Assembly (NCBI GenBank): GCA_013397075.1
Contig: VWZS01007473.1
Location: forward strand, 62,001 to 126,000
Reading direction: 5' to 3'
DNA: 64,000 bases
DNA from: Rhabdornis inornatus
Taxonomy: Eukaryota; Chordata; Aves; Passeriformes; Rhabdornithidae
Shown: piece by piece, positions 27,996 to 41,100 of the stretch
Layout: every line of letters begins with the position of its first letter
Numbering within the stretch: position 1 is the stretch's first letter
Notes under the pieces: generated by a model
What the model saw: the letters and a program-made list of their open reading frames with translations, nothing else
Database searches by the model: none
What the model was told of the DNA's origin: nothing
Translations under genes and position numbers: made by a program

Positions 27996-29240
27996 CTCAA
28001 TAATTAATTTGTTGAGTTGATATCTTCTGGTAGCAGGAGTGCCTCTCAGTACCACAGATACTTCCTGCCCAGTGAGCCATAAGGATATTTTGCAACGGAT
28101 ATGCCAAGGCTGCACAGTGTAGTGAGATGCTCTCGTGGCATCCAGACATCCCATTTGTAAGAGCTGAGCCCCTTCTGTTTGAGCTAGAGCCCACCAGGCT
28201 GGGAGTGTACAGGCTAATAGTACCACTTGAGCATTTTGGCTGGGGTACAGCATCAGAAGGAGCATCAGGACGGACATCCAAGGAAAGTTTATAACAGGAA
28301 TTCTTTCCTCAACAATTGAGGCAACTGACTTCACATGTGTGCAGAGGTCACAGCCTGAAACCAGAGACTGTAGTTATATAAATCCCATTGTTCTGCTGCT
28401 GCTGGTCATGGTCATTGGTGCTGAGAAATACAGTGCTGAGACACAGCTCCAGCAAAAAGTGAGAAGGTGGGAAGACCAGCACTAAGGTGGGTGCAATATT
28501 TCCCCTCTGAAATGCAAGAGGATGCAGTCCCCAACACTGGGGCTCATCTCCCATCCTTCTGGGTAGAGAAGTTCACATGCACAGTGCTGGATCAAGCTCT
28601 TTGTGCTCTAGATGACCTAATTTTTAAAAAATTGGGTTCAACATGCAGGCTCTTTCAAAAAAACAGATGCTGCAAGTGAGCTGAACAATCTTGGGTAATT
28701 AAATTGTAATAAAAAATTTGCTTCATTCATTAACTATGGTAATTGACCAAAAAGCAATAGGACACCTGCTATTTTCATTATAACTGCCCTGCTATAATTC
28801 AGGGTGCAATCTCCATGTGGAACAAGTCATTTAAGTTTAACATGGCTTCAGATTATTGTATTAAACAGCTCATAAATATGCTCACTTTTTATTTCCAATC
28901 ACTACTTTCAACAGAGTTTGACCAAAGCTGAATCCTTAGCCCGGGATTTATAGCAAACAGCATTTCACAAGATTTCTAAGAGTAGTCTCATCTCCTTTTG
29001 CCCATTCCTCCAGGACCTACCTACCATGAAATGTAGTCTTTGTAGATCTTTCAAAGGTCAGTGGGTGTTGCCTTGTATTTTGCTTGTTATTTAAATGTGA
29101 TAATGTACTGCCTTATTGTTATTTTTATTTATCATTTACAATGTATCAATAGATGGAAGTGTCTCCCTTGCAGAGTACTGTCTGACAAACAGATGTACTA
29201 GAGATGCAAAAGAACACTTCTATTTTTCGAGTACAGGGCT

Positions 29241-29262
29241 TTTTTCTTTTTTTTTTTTTTTT
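29241..29262. repeat. poly(T) tract
   Basis: Five T, one C, then a run of 16 T. No retrocopied sequence is recognisable on the side where a tailed element would lie. Confidence 0.85.
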
Positions 29263-32200
29263 AAATCCTGCGGAAGAAGGATTTATTGTCTAACTGTATG
29301 GATGTCAATGCTGAGCCAGTTCTGCAGCCCAGTCAGACAGGGTTCTTACTGCAGTAATATATTTACCCAAATAACAAGCATTGTGGCAATTGGTTGCAAG
29401 GATCCGACCAAACACATTTCTCACAGATTTAAGTATTAATGGAGTATGAATAAATAACAAGTGCAAAAAATAAGATGGATTCATATAGAGTAATCATTTC
29501 AGTGAGTTTTCTACTGTAAAAATTACCCCAGAGCTCCTAAGTTGTATCTTGAGAATTTTAGCTAAGCTGCTTCTTGGCCAAGTTTTGTAAGGGCTCTGCT
29601 TATTTTCAATTTCAGCTGTACAACTTGTACAGCACATTGAATGATTTAACCAAGCAGATTTAAAGTTCAGTAGACAGTGTTCTTTGTTAGATTTTAGTCA
29701 CATACCAAATTCAATAGACTCTGCTGCAGGCGTACGTCAAAATGCCAGGAAGGCATGAGACATTGTTGAATATGTTGGAGTTTATTGTTTAGAAAAAAAT
29801 TAAACTTGGTCTCTCATTCAATCTTTTTAATTAAATAGTCATACTCTAAAGCTCAGGGGACAGAGGAAAAGAGAGAATAAAGGCAGTTGTTCTGTAAAGC
29901 ACAACAGATATTTCTTTATTTCTGCACTGAAGAAGTCAGTATATGTCATCTTCCCCAAAAATAAATACAAGTATTTTGGGTAAATATGTTCCAAGCAATG
30001 AATTGCCATCACTACTACTAGCCATTACCTACATAAGGTCATTAACAAACAAACAGCTTTCCTGCATAAGTAGAGCTTTGTTTGTTTCTGCATAAGAACT
30101 GCCATCATATTCTCTGCTGGTGAGTTTTGGAAAACAACTCTTAGATCTCTCTGTAAAGATCTCACACAAAAACTGAACAGCCATATGTGATAGCTAGCTA
30201 GAAATCAAGTCATTTTCTGCTCCCTGTCTGCAAATTTGTCCTTGAATATGAACACTGAGCAGACTGTATGCTAAATCCCAGGCATGAGCATTAAATTGCT
30301 TAAGCCCAGAGAAGTGCCAGGATTCTGCCGAGCCTCCCGTTTCAAGGAATCCGCTCAAAGGCCACTATTAATAGTCTGACCACAAACCCCAGCACTGGAT
30401 TCGGAGTGGGAACACTTGAAAAGGGCTCCAAGTATGGGCAACCACACCACAGAGAGCAGCAGCCTTTAACTCCATCATCCCTGCAATGCTGGGAGGATGT
30501 TCACTCTGCAGGGGTCACGGTGGGAAGCAGGCTGCTTGCCAGCACAGTTATGGCTTTGCTTTGCTAAACCATCAAAGCAAGATTTTAATTTCAGACCATC
30601 CAAGGGGTGTGGTCCTTTCCACTCCCTGCCATGTTTGCCCAGACAGTAATGCATGTCACCAACCAACATTAAAAATAACGATGGTTTTGGCTGCTCTCTG
30701 CCTTTGACTGTGTGATCATCAAAATAACAACAGAAATGATAAATCTCTTTTATCCTAGTTAGTGCTAAATTGTGTGACAGAAGTGCTTAATTCCTGCAAA
30801 TGTAATGAGAATGGGAAGTGGTACAAATTCTAAGCCATTGAATTACAATCTTTAAATTGTAATCCTGTTTTCTTCCTTGCAGACTAATTCACAGTAACTT
30901 GCAGCAAATCAATCAGTAGCTCTTTAGACTGAGCATCTTAATATTCATATTCTCAATTGTCTATTCAATGAGGGTAGAGATAGATCATTATTTCTCTTCA
31001 TTCCAAATATTTTCAAATGCAAAGTGAAGTTTTACAAGGGTATGACTAAAATATGCACTATTTTCTTACACCAAACTGCCCAGTCAGTGAAGTCACCCGA
31101 TTAGTGGTGATCACACAGCAGCCCTGAACTTACAGGCAGGAGCCTCCATCTGTTCCCTCTGAAACTGAGAGTTCCTTGGCTAGTTTGGCAGAGCAGGTCA
31201 GTGCTGAGTATACTCATCTTTAGTAGTATTAGAACAATAAAATAAGGAAATACTTCTAATGTATCTACAGTTTGAAAAAGAAAGAAAATTAATAGTTACT
31301 GCTCAGTGCTTGGCAGTTAGGCTTAGGGTTTGGAAATGACTAACTTAACCCAATAGAGTAAATTTTCCCACTTACTTGCCTTCCCACTCTCATGGATTTT
31401 GCCTGTAGAGTTTGTTCATGAAACTAAGCTTTACCTTTGCCATTCTGAAACTTTCCAAAGCCCAAGTAACCTTTGCAGTGGTTTTAAAATTAGTCCATTT
31501 AACATAAGAGTTAAAAATAGGGGTTGCAAAGGTTTACCCAGCCTGGTCTCCAGTGTCCAAAATGAGCTGCTCTGGGATGAGGCTGAGCACAAGACAACAT
31601 GCTACTTTCCCAGACTGCCTTCCAGTCTCCAACCAATTTTATCAGGGAGTTTCCCAAACCAGAAATTATTTCTGTGTTGAAGAAACCTGAATGGATTTTC
31701 CTTGATGATTTTGACCTGTCCACACTTTGAACCCTCATAAACTTTTAGCATCCTGACAGGAGGAGTCTGACAGGTTGAATATTCTGCGAGGGGGGATGGG
31801 ATGGCTGGTACAGGTGCTGTACAGAGAAGGAATTAACCTTTAGCATGAATATATCAAAGCAGGTATTTAGCTGAGAGTACAGTCGCTATGTGGCAGTTTT
31901 ATTCTTTTTTTTTTTTAAGCAGAAGTTAACTTTTTTATTTAGTTGAACAGGCTTGAAGTAAATTCTACCAACTTTCATTTTCAAACTACAATAGCCAATA
32001 ATCACTTACAATCCAGGTGCTGGGGAGGTGTGCAAGAACCTTTTAAAATGTAAAATAACATGATTCTCTGACAAATAGAAAGGAAATCATTTTCAATCTA
32101 AAAGCAGTTGGAAAATTCATGATGTGTACTCATTAAAAGTGCCTTCAAGATATCAAGACAGGCTTTCTCTGTAAACGCCAGATGAATAAGAATGGTAAGT

Positions 32201-33973
32201 AGCAGCTATGATGTACAAAACGCTTCAATGAACACAGTTGGTTTTGGTTTATGCTGCTGGGTTGGCTTTTTTAAAATCAAATCTGTATTGCTTAAAAGAG
32301 TTGTATATGTACCAAAAGTCGGAAAGGAGTAGGGTAGAAAATCTAATCCCAGCTTTGTGTAAAGATGGGAAAACCAGAAATATTGATGCTGTTTTGTGAC
32401 CAAATATTGGGACAGTGGAGGCAGCACCTTTTTTTTTAAATTAACTGTAAAATAAAATTCAACTAGCTGCTTAAATGCCTAAGTGTGGAAAGCAAGACGC
32501 TTCACTCTCTCTAGAAGGAGAAACAGTATCAACTCTTTCAGCACCAACTGGACCCCAAATTTTGCCCAACCTCAGTACTGCTCACAATCATTCATACAGG
32601 GCTGCAAAGGTGAACAGGACTGTGTTGGGCTCTGAGTCCAACAGCCTTCACCTTTATGCCAGCAGGAATATAACCACAGCTCTGAGATATAGTAATTCTT
32701 TTACATTATAAAAGTACTGAATCTGCTCTTCTAGATTTGGTTCAGTAGCTCCAAAGCCACCACGAGCTTTTCAATGGATTTCAAGAGGTGATGGATAAAA
32801 TCCCAGTGATACTAAACAAAAAGAATGGGATGGCAATTCTACATATGATACTGTAAGGGGTTAATTACATTTTATTCAAGTGCCATTAAATTCACAAAGG
32901 GATCATCTGTCTACTTTGTTCCAAGGACTCACCTGGAACGCTGGACCAGCAAATCTTAGGCACAGCAATATTTGTCTTGAGCTGCAGATGATCAGCCTCT
33001 CACCCTCTGCTTTTCCACACAGGAAACCCAGGAGGATGTTTTAAAGAAACAGGTGCAGTTATCAACATTTAATACAACACAAATGTTAATTAATCATCAA
33101 GGATAATAGTGATCTGGTTCAGTTTTTCATGAAGCCACCTATTTATTCTGCTGCTTCAGTTTTAACAAAAATCTGTGTAACAAACTTTTCTTCTTACTCC
33201 ACTTTTATAGAACTAAATCCTTAACAGAACTGAAACACAAATAAAATTAAAATATTGATCCTTTGGGAAGCCTCGTTATTTCTACTTTCAAGGTCTGGAG
33301 AAAGAAGAGATGGATTATGAGCAGTTACAGGCTCTTGTACTGTTCTTAAATCTTAATTATGTTTTAAACTCTGCAACATACTTCATAAGGAGCTTAACTT
33401 TAAGCATGAGCTGAGGAGCCATTGAATCCGAGGAGAAGGCAAAGTGTAAGAATGCTGCTAACCAGAAATGGTCTCTTGGCAGGCCACAGGTATTAATAGC
33501 TTATCTCCAGGATGACAGAGGCCATTGACACCTGTAGGAGATTTAGAATGGTTTGATTTAGCTGGGCTTTTACTGTTGCTTATGTTTCTGTTGTTTAGTT
33601 TTTCTGTAATTAAAATGCGTGAAATTTAAGCAGATTTTTACATCTGAACATGTGCTGAATCAGTATGGTTAGACTGTCAGTAGGCCTGGGAAGTGTTTTT
33701 ACAGTGCACAGTGAGGGCTGGAATACAATCAGGTCAGCCCACACCCAATCCCAAGCCCAACATCCATCACAAAATCAGCCAGGTCAATGTCTCTGTGGTG
33801 ATGCTGCACTTCTCACCCAACAAACTACACTAAGAGGGTGGATGGCAGGGAACTCCTGGAACTGCTCTCTTTTTGTAGGCATTTCAATCCATTACACCAG
33901 ACACACCTTCCTCCTCAGTGTTTTGTTTCCAGCCATTTTCCAGTGGCGTCCAGAGGTCAGAGACAGATCAGTG

Positions 33974-34002
33974 CCAAGAACATCCCAAGAACATCCCAAG
34001 AA
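33974..34002. repeat. 11-bp short tandem repeat
   Basis: The unit CCCAAGAACAT is repeated about two and a half times. It is a small local duplication just upstream of the CR1 fragment. Confidence 0.75.
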
Positions 34003-34247
34003 TAGTAGGGATTTTGTAACTCTATCCTTGACCCCAAGATGCTGCAATTTAAACAGCCTCATATCAGAAAAAAATCAATCAAATAGCAGAATCACAGGCT
34101 GGAAATCATATCTCCTGCCCTTTCCTTCTCCCCACACTTTTAATCTTACATGGGATTTTTTGCATGTGCATTAAAATAATTCTTTCCCTATTGACTGTAG
34201 CTCCGGATCTTCCAGTGAAGGTGTTTGAAGGCAAAAGAATCACGGCA

Positions 34248-34404
34248 TCATAGAATCATAGAATGGTATGGGTTGGAAGGGATCTTAAAGATCATCTCAT
34301 CTAGTTCCAATCTTCCTGCCATGGGACACCTTCCACAAAGACCATGCTGGTCAAAGCCCCGTCTGACCTGGCCTTGAAACACTCCCAGGGATGGGGGATC
34401 CATA
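34248..34404 (-). mobile_element. CR1 LINE fragment, 5'-truncated, minus orientation
   Basis: Read on the plus strand it starts with ATCATAGAATCATAGAATGG, the complement of the CR1 3' terminal ATTCTATG repeats. It continues through GGTTGGAAGGGATCTTAAAG, CCTGCCATGGGACACC and ACCTGGCCTTGAAACACTCC. The match stops after GGGATCCATA, so about 157 bp of the 3' end is present. It lies in the intergenic desert. The terminal octamers are intact, suggesting it is younger than the remnant at 27.94 kb. Confidence 0.92.
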
Positions 34405-34844
34405 ATTCTGATTTCCTCATGCCTGGTGCAGCCAGCAAAGTGCCTTCATCCTCAGCAGGGCCTGCACAAGCCCACAGAGCCCCATATCACAGGGAAGGTT
34501 CCCTCCTGTCTTAGGGGTTTTCTGCTGATGATGATCCTGAAAGTCACTTTCCCATTGACACTGCCTGGCTGAGACCAGCTGCTGTTGAGAACAAGCAGCA
34601 GAGACTAATGACATGGCCTCGAGTCTGCATAAAAATGAGTCCTGAACCAGTGGCAACAAGCAGAAAGCAACATTTGCCCTCAAGAACAAGGCTTGGACAG
34701 TGCCTGTATGTGCACTGCACCCTGCAGGCACTCTGCAAACCTGTCATGTTATTCCCAGTTGCCTGATATGAGCAACAAATACAGTTCTGGAGGAATTTTT
34801 GCTACACATGAAAGCTCATACAGTTTGTAATTTTGAGAGTGCTG

Positions 34845-34942
34845 TCTTTGGGGTTTTCTGTGGTTTTGTGTTTTGTTTTTGTGGGGTTTTTGTGTTTTGT
34901 TTTTTGATTTTGTTTTGTTTTGCTTTGTTCTGCTGTTTTTTT
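34845..34942. repeat. T/G-rich low-complexity tract
   Basis: Nearly 100 bp of TTTTG/TTTGTG-type sequence on the plus strand. The G runs are too few for a confident G-quadruplex. It lies 440 bp beyond the CR1 fragment but is not part of it. Confidence 0.8.
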
Positions 34943-37900
34943 CTGATGCTCTCAACCTGAATGCTATTTTATTTCTTCATGTAAGTATTCAACTTCCTTT
35001 TTCCTGTGCTGTGAAATGCTTCTTGTTGGCTGAACCAGATGATGCTGATACAGAGTGCTCATGTATCCTTGCATTTCCTTGGCTCCCAGATATTGACTGG
35101 AGATCTGTGTAATTAAAACCATGCTTCCCCACATGAATGCCTATTTGGAGACTCTGTTCTGAGTAGGCCAGCAACTGCTCCTTGTTAGGGTTTCCTAAGG
35201 GTGCAAATTATCCCTGAATACATAGTATACGTAGTTTGTCTCAATTTGTGTAGATGACCAATTATCTTGTCATCTCCTTTTCTTTTATTCTGTTTCATGC
35301 CTTTAGCAGCAGAGGGCAGGGCTTGTGCAGTGCCCACCTCCCACCTGGAAGCACCTGAAATCACCCTGCTTGTGAGCCAGGCTCCCACAAGGATTGTGTA
35401 ACTTTCCAAACAGGTGACCTTCCTCCACTGCTCAGGTTTCTGGTATCTCAGTCCATCTGTTTGTTTGGTCCTCTTGTGCTCCTGGCTCCCTTGGAATGGC
35501 CCTGGAGAACTGAGTTACTACCCAAGATAAAAAAGATAAGGCCAACAGTCTTACCAGTGTGGATGGAAAGGATTTGAAATCACCTTTACCACTTTTGTAT
35601 GTTAACCAAAACTCCTGTCCAGTAAGGAACCTTACAAGCATTTTGCATTTTTTACAAATAAGGTACCTCATACTGGCAATAGCTTTTACAAGTATAATTG
35701 CACTGTAGTTCCATAAAATAAAATGTAATGCAAAGCTTACACTTTCCAATTACACAATAGTAATTGTGAGTAATTTCACAAAATCTCTGGCCTTTTTAAT
35801 GGCTATTTCTAACTCTGAGCTTGTGCACACTATATAAACACCATCTGTAGAGAATGTAAGACAACTTCTGTTGGAGCACAGATATATAAAATGTATCATC
35901 AACTTTTCAGTGAGCATCCAGTTACACAGCTACTGTCTGTACCTTTGAGACTACATTGATTCACCAACTTACCTTTTGGATTCACACTCCAGTTTTATTG
36001 CATGCAAGCTTACAGACCTCCTTTACTTTGTGTTCATTGCCAGAACATTTATTCATGTGCCCCCAATCCCTGGAGCACCTCCATCCCACCCTTCCTGGGC
36101 TCCATCCAGCACGTGCACCCTCACATCCTGCCCCAGCCCCTCCATGTGCAGCCTCATTATGCACCAGCAGTTGACACAGAGCAGTGGTTTCCAAATTCTT
36201 GCTGTGAAAAGCTTTTGAGGTGTTTCAGTAGAAGGCTGCTGGTTGTGAATACGAAAGCAGGGGCTTTCCCCTGTGCAGAGGCCCCTTCTTAAGTATAAAG
36301 TACAAACAATGAAAATGAAAAGCAATAAAAAAAAAGAAAGATCTGGGCTTTGAATGCTTCTTAGGGTCAAGCACTAAACCCTCTTTTGACAGCTACACAA
36401 CCCACACTTGTTCTCCTCAAGAGAATTTGACCTCAAGTAAGGAATTGAACAAAGTGCATATTTTGTCTACAGTGCACAATTACGTTGTTCTAAAGCAACA
36501 AACTGCAGATAAAATATACAGATAACGATAGGGGAAAAAAACCCACACTCCCTAAAATGAAACCCTACTATAATTTATGCACATCTAAAAAAAAAGAACA
36601 AAGTATTTTATTTCATTGACTTTGTGTTGTATAGCAGAAGCTTATTAAAACATTATATTTCTCCCCTGTTATTGATTAACCAAAGTCAAATAACATTATC
36701 ATTTTGCTTAATGCATTTAAAGCACAAATATTTTCCCAGATGCTCTGCACAGGCACTTTGCAGATTTCAGTGGAAGTTGTTTACATGCTGAAACATTGAG
36801 CCTGGATAGAAACACTTTGCTGTGATAGCAACACACACCCAACAGTTTTCATTTTCTCAATTCAGAAGGAAAATTGCTGTTCCTCCCTCTCCTTCAAATT
36901 CTCTTTCTCCAAGAAATATTCCAACGTCATTGGAAAAAATTACAAGCGTGCTCATAATGGCTGCATTTCTATGTCCATTTTCAGCTAAGTCCTGGTCCAA
37001 AGTATCCTGAAATAATTTGGATTATTTTTACTGGCTTCATGGGCTCTTATTTAGCCGTGAGCATGCTGCAAAGCTCGTTTAAATTTTCCATAGGTGTGGT
37101 GCTCAGTGGTGCTGCTGGTGCCCTTGGCACTGGGCAGAGTGCATTGCACACCCCATGGCCACGGGGACCAGGGGATGCAGAGCCCACCGTGGGCTGCTCT
37201 GCTCCCTCTGAAATGATCAGTTATACCTTGCTTTTTAACACCAAAGTGACATGAAATGAGATAAACATGGAGCCCGTGCTGCACCCACAGCCTGCTGTGC
37301 CTGGGACCAGCACCCATTCCCAGTGGGAGCTGCCTGTTGTGCAGCTGGATGGGCAGGGATGCAGAATCGTGCATCAGTTCTTTTTCTGCTGATCAGCAGG
37401 TTTTAAAATGGAGAGAAATAATCAGAAAAAACTCCACCTTCAGTTTAAAGCCAAGTACAGCTACAGGAAACATCAACAGGAATGAAAGTATCACAATTTT
37501 TGTTCAAGGGTGTTTAATTTGTCCAAGCCTGCTAGCAAGTTCTGGTCATTTTCTGAAGTGAAGGATAACTTAATTTGCCTTGGGTTAAAGGAAAAAAGGA
37601 AGGAAAAAAAGAGAGATTTCCCAGCCTTTACAGAAACACAAGAATCTAAACAGACACTCAGAATTACATGTATTTTACCACAGGCACAAGATTTGCTGTA
37701 ATACACTTGTCTGCTGTAAGTGATCAAAACTCTTATAGATTTATCTGCCACCATTCTATAAGGGAGAAAGTCTGTTTACACAAGGATGATAATTATCACT
37801 AGCTTCAGCTATATTCTGTCAGTGCCAAGGCATGCTAAGCAGTAACCAAATCCTTTGGCAGTCCATGCAGAGAAGCACCTAATATGTTAACCCCAGAATC

Positions 37901-38150
37901 CCCAAATGCATGCCTATTTATGATATTTGTATATTTTAGACATTTTAGACATTTAGACATACAATTAAGTGCACCCATCTGGACACCTCTTTAGTAAAAC
38001 AAATATGTGTTGTGTATGTGCAAAATCTATCAATTTCCTTGTGATCTGCTGGAACAGGAGGAACATGAAGGGAAGCTGAAAGAGAAGTTCTTCAGGAGAA
38101 GCCTTCCACAGATGATGAGATAGCGGCAGGCCACAAGATTTTATTCATTT

Positions 38151-38177
38151 TATATGTATATATATGTATATACACAC
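38151..38177. repeat. TA/TATATG microsatellite
   Basis: An alternating purine-pyrimidine run of TATATGTATA units ending in TACACAC. Short and imperfect. Confidence 0.75.
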
Positions 38178-41100
38178 ATCAGGGCAGCAGCGATAATCCC
38201 CTGATCAACAGTCCATGCAGCAGAATTTTCCAAAGTGAGTAATGATTTCCAGACACTGATTATTCTTCACTTATAAAATTAGAAAGAGGAGACTAAGAAA
38301 TGGTACAGCTACTTACTATTTCTTTAAATGTAACAGTCAATTCTTATGATTCCTGGAACACCAAAACCAATTCCAAGATTAAGTACCTTTAACTTCCAGC
38401 AAGAAAATTGTAACACGAGGGATTTATTATTTATGTACTTTGTGCTAATGCAATGTATATGTTTGCTATCCGTACAGTATGGGCTATAGCACTAAAATAA
38501 ACCAGCCTGCAGTAACTGCCCCCTTTAGGTTTCACAAATATTGCCAGCAGGTACCCTGGCACTTTGTTTGCCTGCATTTACTTCTCTGTTTTGTAAACAC
38601 AAATATTTGGTTAAGGCATCTGCTCAGTCAAGAGCTGTGACTGCTGATCCAGGTAGAACTTTTCAGACCTGTGCACAGTAGAATCCCTTCTAAATGACTG
38701 CAGATACAATTCACCATCACATGGGTAATTCTTTACACATTTATGATGATTCAATCATTGAACCAGCACTAAGGTTAGATATCTGTACTTGAAAATGAGA
38801 CCTGTGACTTGTTTTGAATAGAATTTAATAAAAGAAAGTGCAGAAAATATAAGATTACTTTTAGGTTCTAATTATTATTATAAATACTTGGATCTGTTTG
38901 GAAAACAAATACGATGTTTTGCAGTTTGACCCCTTATCTATGAAAGCACTTGAGAACTGTATAACAGAGCATATGAGTAGTAACTTCAATTAAATTACTA
39001 GTTTTATACATGAATTATCAGCTCATTTTAAATTATTTTCTGGATCAAACATCTCTTTTACAATTAGAGCAGCAGAGTTACAATGATGTAGCAACTCCAG
39101 TTTGGAGAAAAATAACAGACCAAAGGTAACTGCATCATAAAGATATTCCTGGAGAGGGAAGAGAATAAATGATACCTGGAAGAAGTGTCCATATAACTGC
39201 AAGACAATTATCTGTTCAACTTGTTTTACCTAGAATATTAAAACAAATTTAATTTCAAATCTTCTAAGTAAACTCTCCACTACTTTGGTTTGTTTAGGGG
39301 CTGAAGATGTTAATGCTCCAAGAACTTGGACAAAACACACTATTTAAAATACCACTTCTGGTTTTTAACTGAAGTAAACAAAATGCATTCTAAATCTCCA
39401 GTGTAGCCTATTGAAGTGTCACAGCAGCTTGTTCAAAGAAACACATTCACTTCTCAAAGATTTTAGTATTATAATCGAAAATTCTCTCCCTCTGATGCAC
39501 CTGAGAAGCATTAACTTCTCAGTGACTTTAAGAACCAAATCCTTTAATACAAACCTAGCTTTTCCCACAGGCACTTGAAAATATTTAGCATTTTTTCAGT
39601 TGGATGCAATTTTCATAATAAAGTAGCTCACTTGGCTACCTGACACCACAGACAAAGACGCCGAGTGAGCAGCTCCTGCCAACTTAGAGCATGATCACAA
39701 CCCTCAGTTACATATTAAGTAGGCTTTGAAACATCCAATTGCTGTAACAATGCAAGTAATTTATGTATTATATATTACTGTTATATATTTTTTCATTATT
39801 CATAACATATTTATTTTCTTCTGTAACATTCAGGCACAATTCTTTCATGCCTCATGTCTTTCAGTCAGCCTTAACAGAGTATACAACAGTTCTTATATTT
39901 ATGTAACAGTTAAATTCCACCTCTCTGACCAGTTTTAGGTTACCAAAGCAGCCCTTTGGTACTATTATGAATGGAACTGGCCCATCCCTATGGGTGCTGC
40001 TCCCTACATTTGTTTAAATTTCACTGGCAAACCTCATAGAAGTTTATGAGAATTACATACATTTTTTTTTCTGAGACAAAATACTCAGCCCCAGTCTATC
40101 AAATCAGAAATGTTCATAGTTCACTGCATTTCTGGCAGTTTCAAGGGTACAATTGTAAAACTACAGTATATTTTGTCAAATCAAACCCTACAATGATCCT
40201 GGTTTACTTCCATCCACTTAGCCTGTTAATGCAGGCTAATACTGCATGTTCTTGTGGCAGCAAACCCTAAAGTGTACCAGGAGACTCCGGTGATAGATTA
40301 CATGTACATGCTGTGTCATATCCAATTAACTCAAATTGACTGTGTACTGCATTATGCTGTTAGTGCATGGAAGATCAATAAATATGGAGAAAATCCAACG
40401 AGGCGCTCTCCATTCCCATCCAATTCTAGTAGGTCTGAGACAGATCATGCTCCTATGATGTGTGTGCTGCTGCTGAAGAGGGCAGGTGGTGCATAGACAC
40501 CATTCAAACTTGGCCTATTCAATCTAAACTCCTCTAACTCGCCATTCATGCATAGCAAAACACCATCTGGTCCTATTTTGCCTCCAGCAATCACAGCTGA
40601 CCAAAAACGATAATAACAGCTGTTGCAAAACAAAAGCCAAACAAAGGGGGGAGGGAAAGGTTAGAATGCAGTCCAGTGCTGCAAAATACTCCATGAAGTG
40701 AGAAATGGAAAAGCAGCCATTCAAATAGGAATCCCCATTGAAAAGAGTCAGTGCAAGACTTGTGGTTAAACTTGAGATATTTAATCCATCTGTCCTGCAA
40801 ACCACAATGTTCAGGTGATAATATAAAATTGAGATTATGTCGCACAGAGGTATTTAAAGGCTTTGTTCTCCAAGTTAGAAACTAATGACCCTGTGTCAGC
40901 TAAAAATTAAACCTCCGTATGTTCTTTCATCATGTGTCAACCTGGGTTAATGTGAAAGTAGAATGTGGTTAACCGAGGTGATAAAGCATCTGAAACCTTG
41001 GGAAAAGAAGGGGGCAGTTAAGTGCTTGTAAATGCTATGAAGAAAAACATTCTTAAAAGCCATGCATGACACTGAAACCATACAGATTACTGCATTTTTC

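Larger units (their letters stand above)
27996..34247. other. intergenic desert, no gene seen
   Basis: Unique AT-rich sequence between the old and the younger CR1 fragments. A 169-codon ATG-initiated open frame at 33665-34174 ends just before the younger CR1 copy and resembles no known protein. The segments at 30.30-30.45 and 33.40-33.55 kb are repeat-free and more complex in composition. Confidence 0.65.

Noticed and set aside
29241..29262. Poly(T) as the tail of a minus-strand retrogene
   Set aside because: No target duplication and no recognisable retrocopied sequence beside it.
33665..34174. 169-codon ATG-initiated open frame next to a CR1 fragment
   Set aside because: No family resemblance and no promoter or splice evidence. 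It is long but not as exceptional as the 26.3 kb frame.
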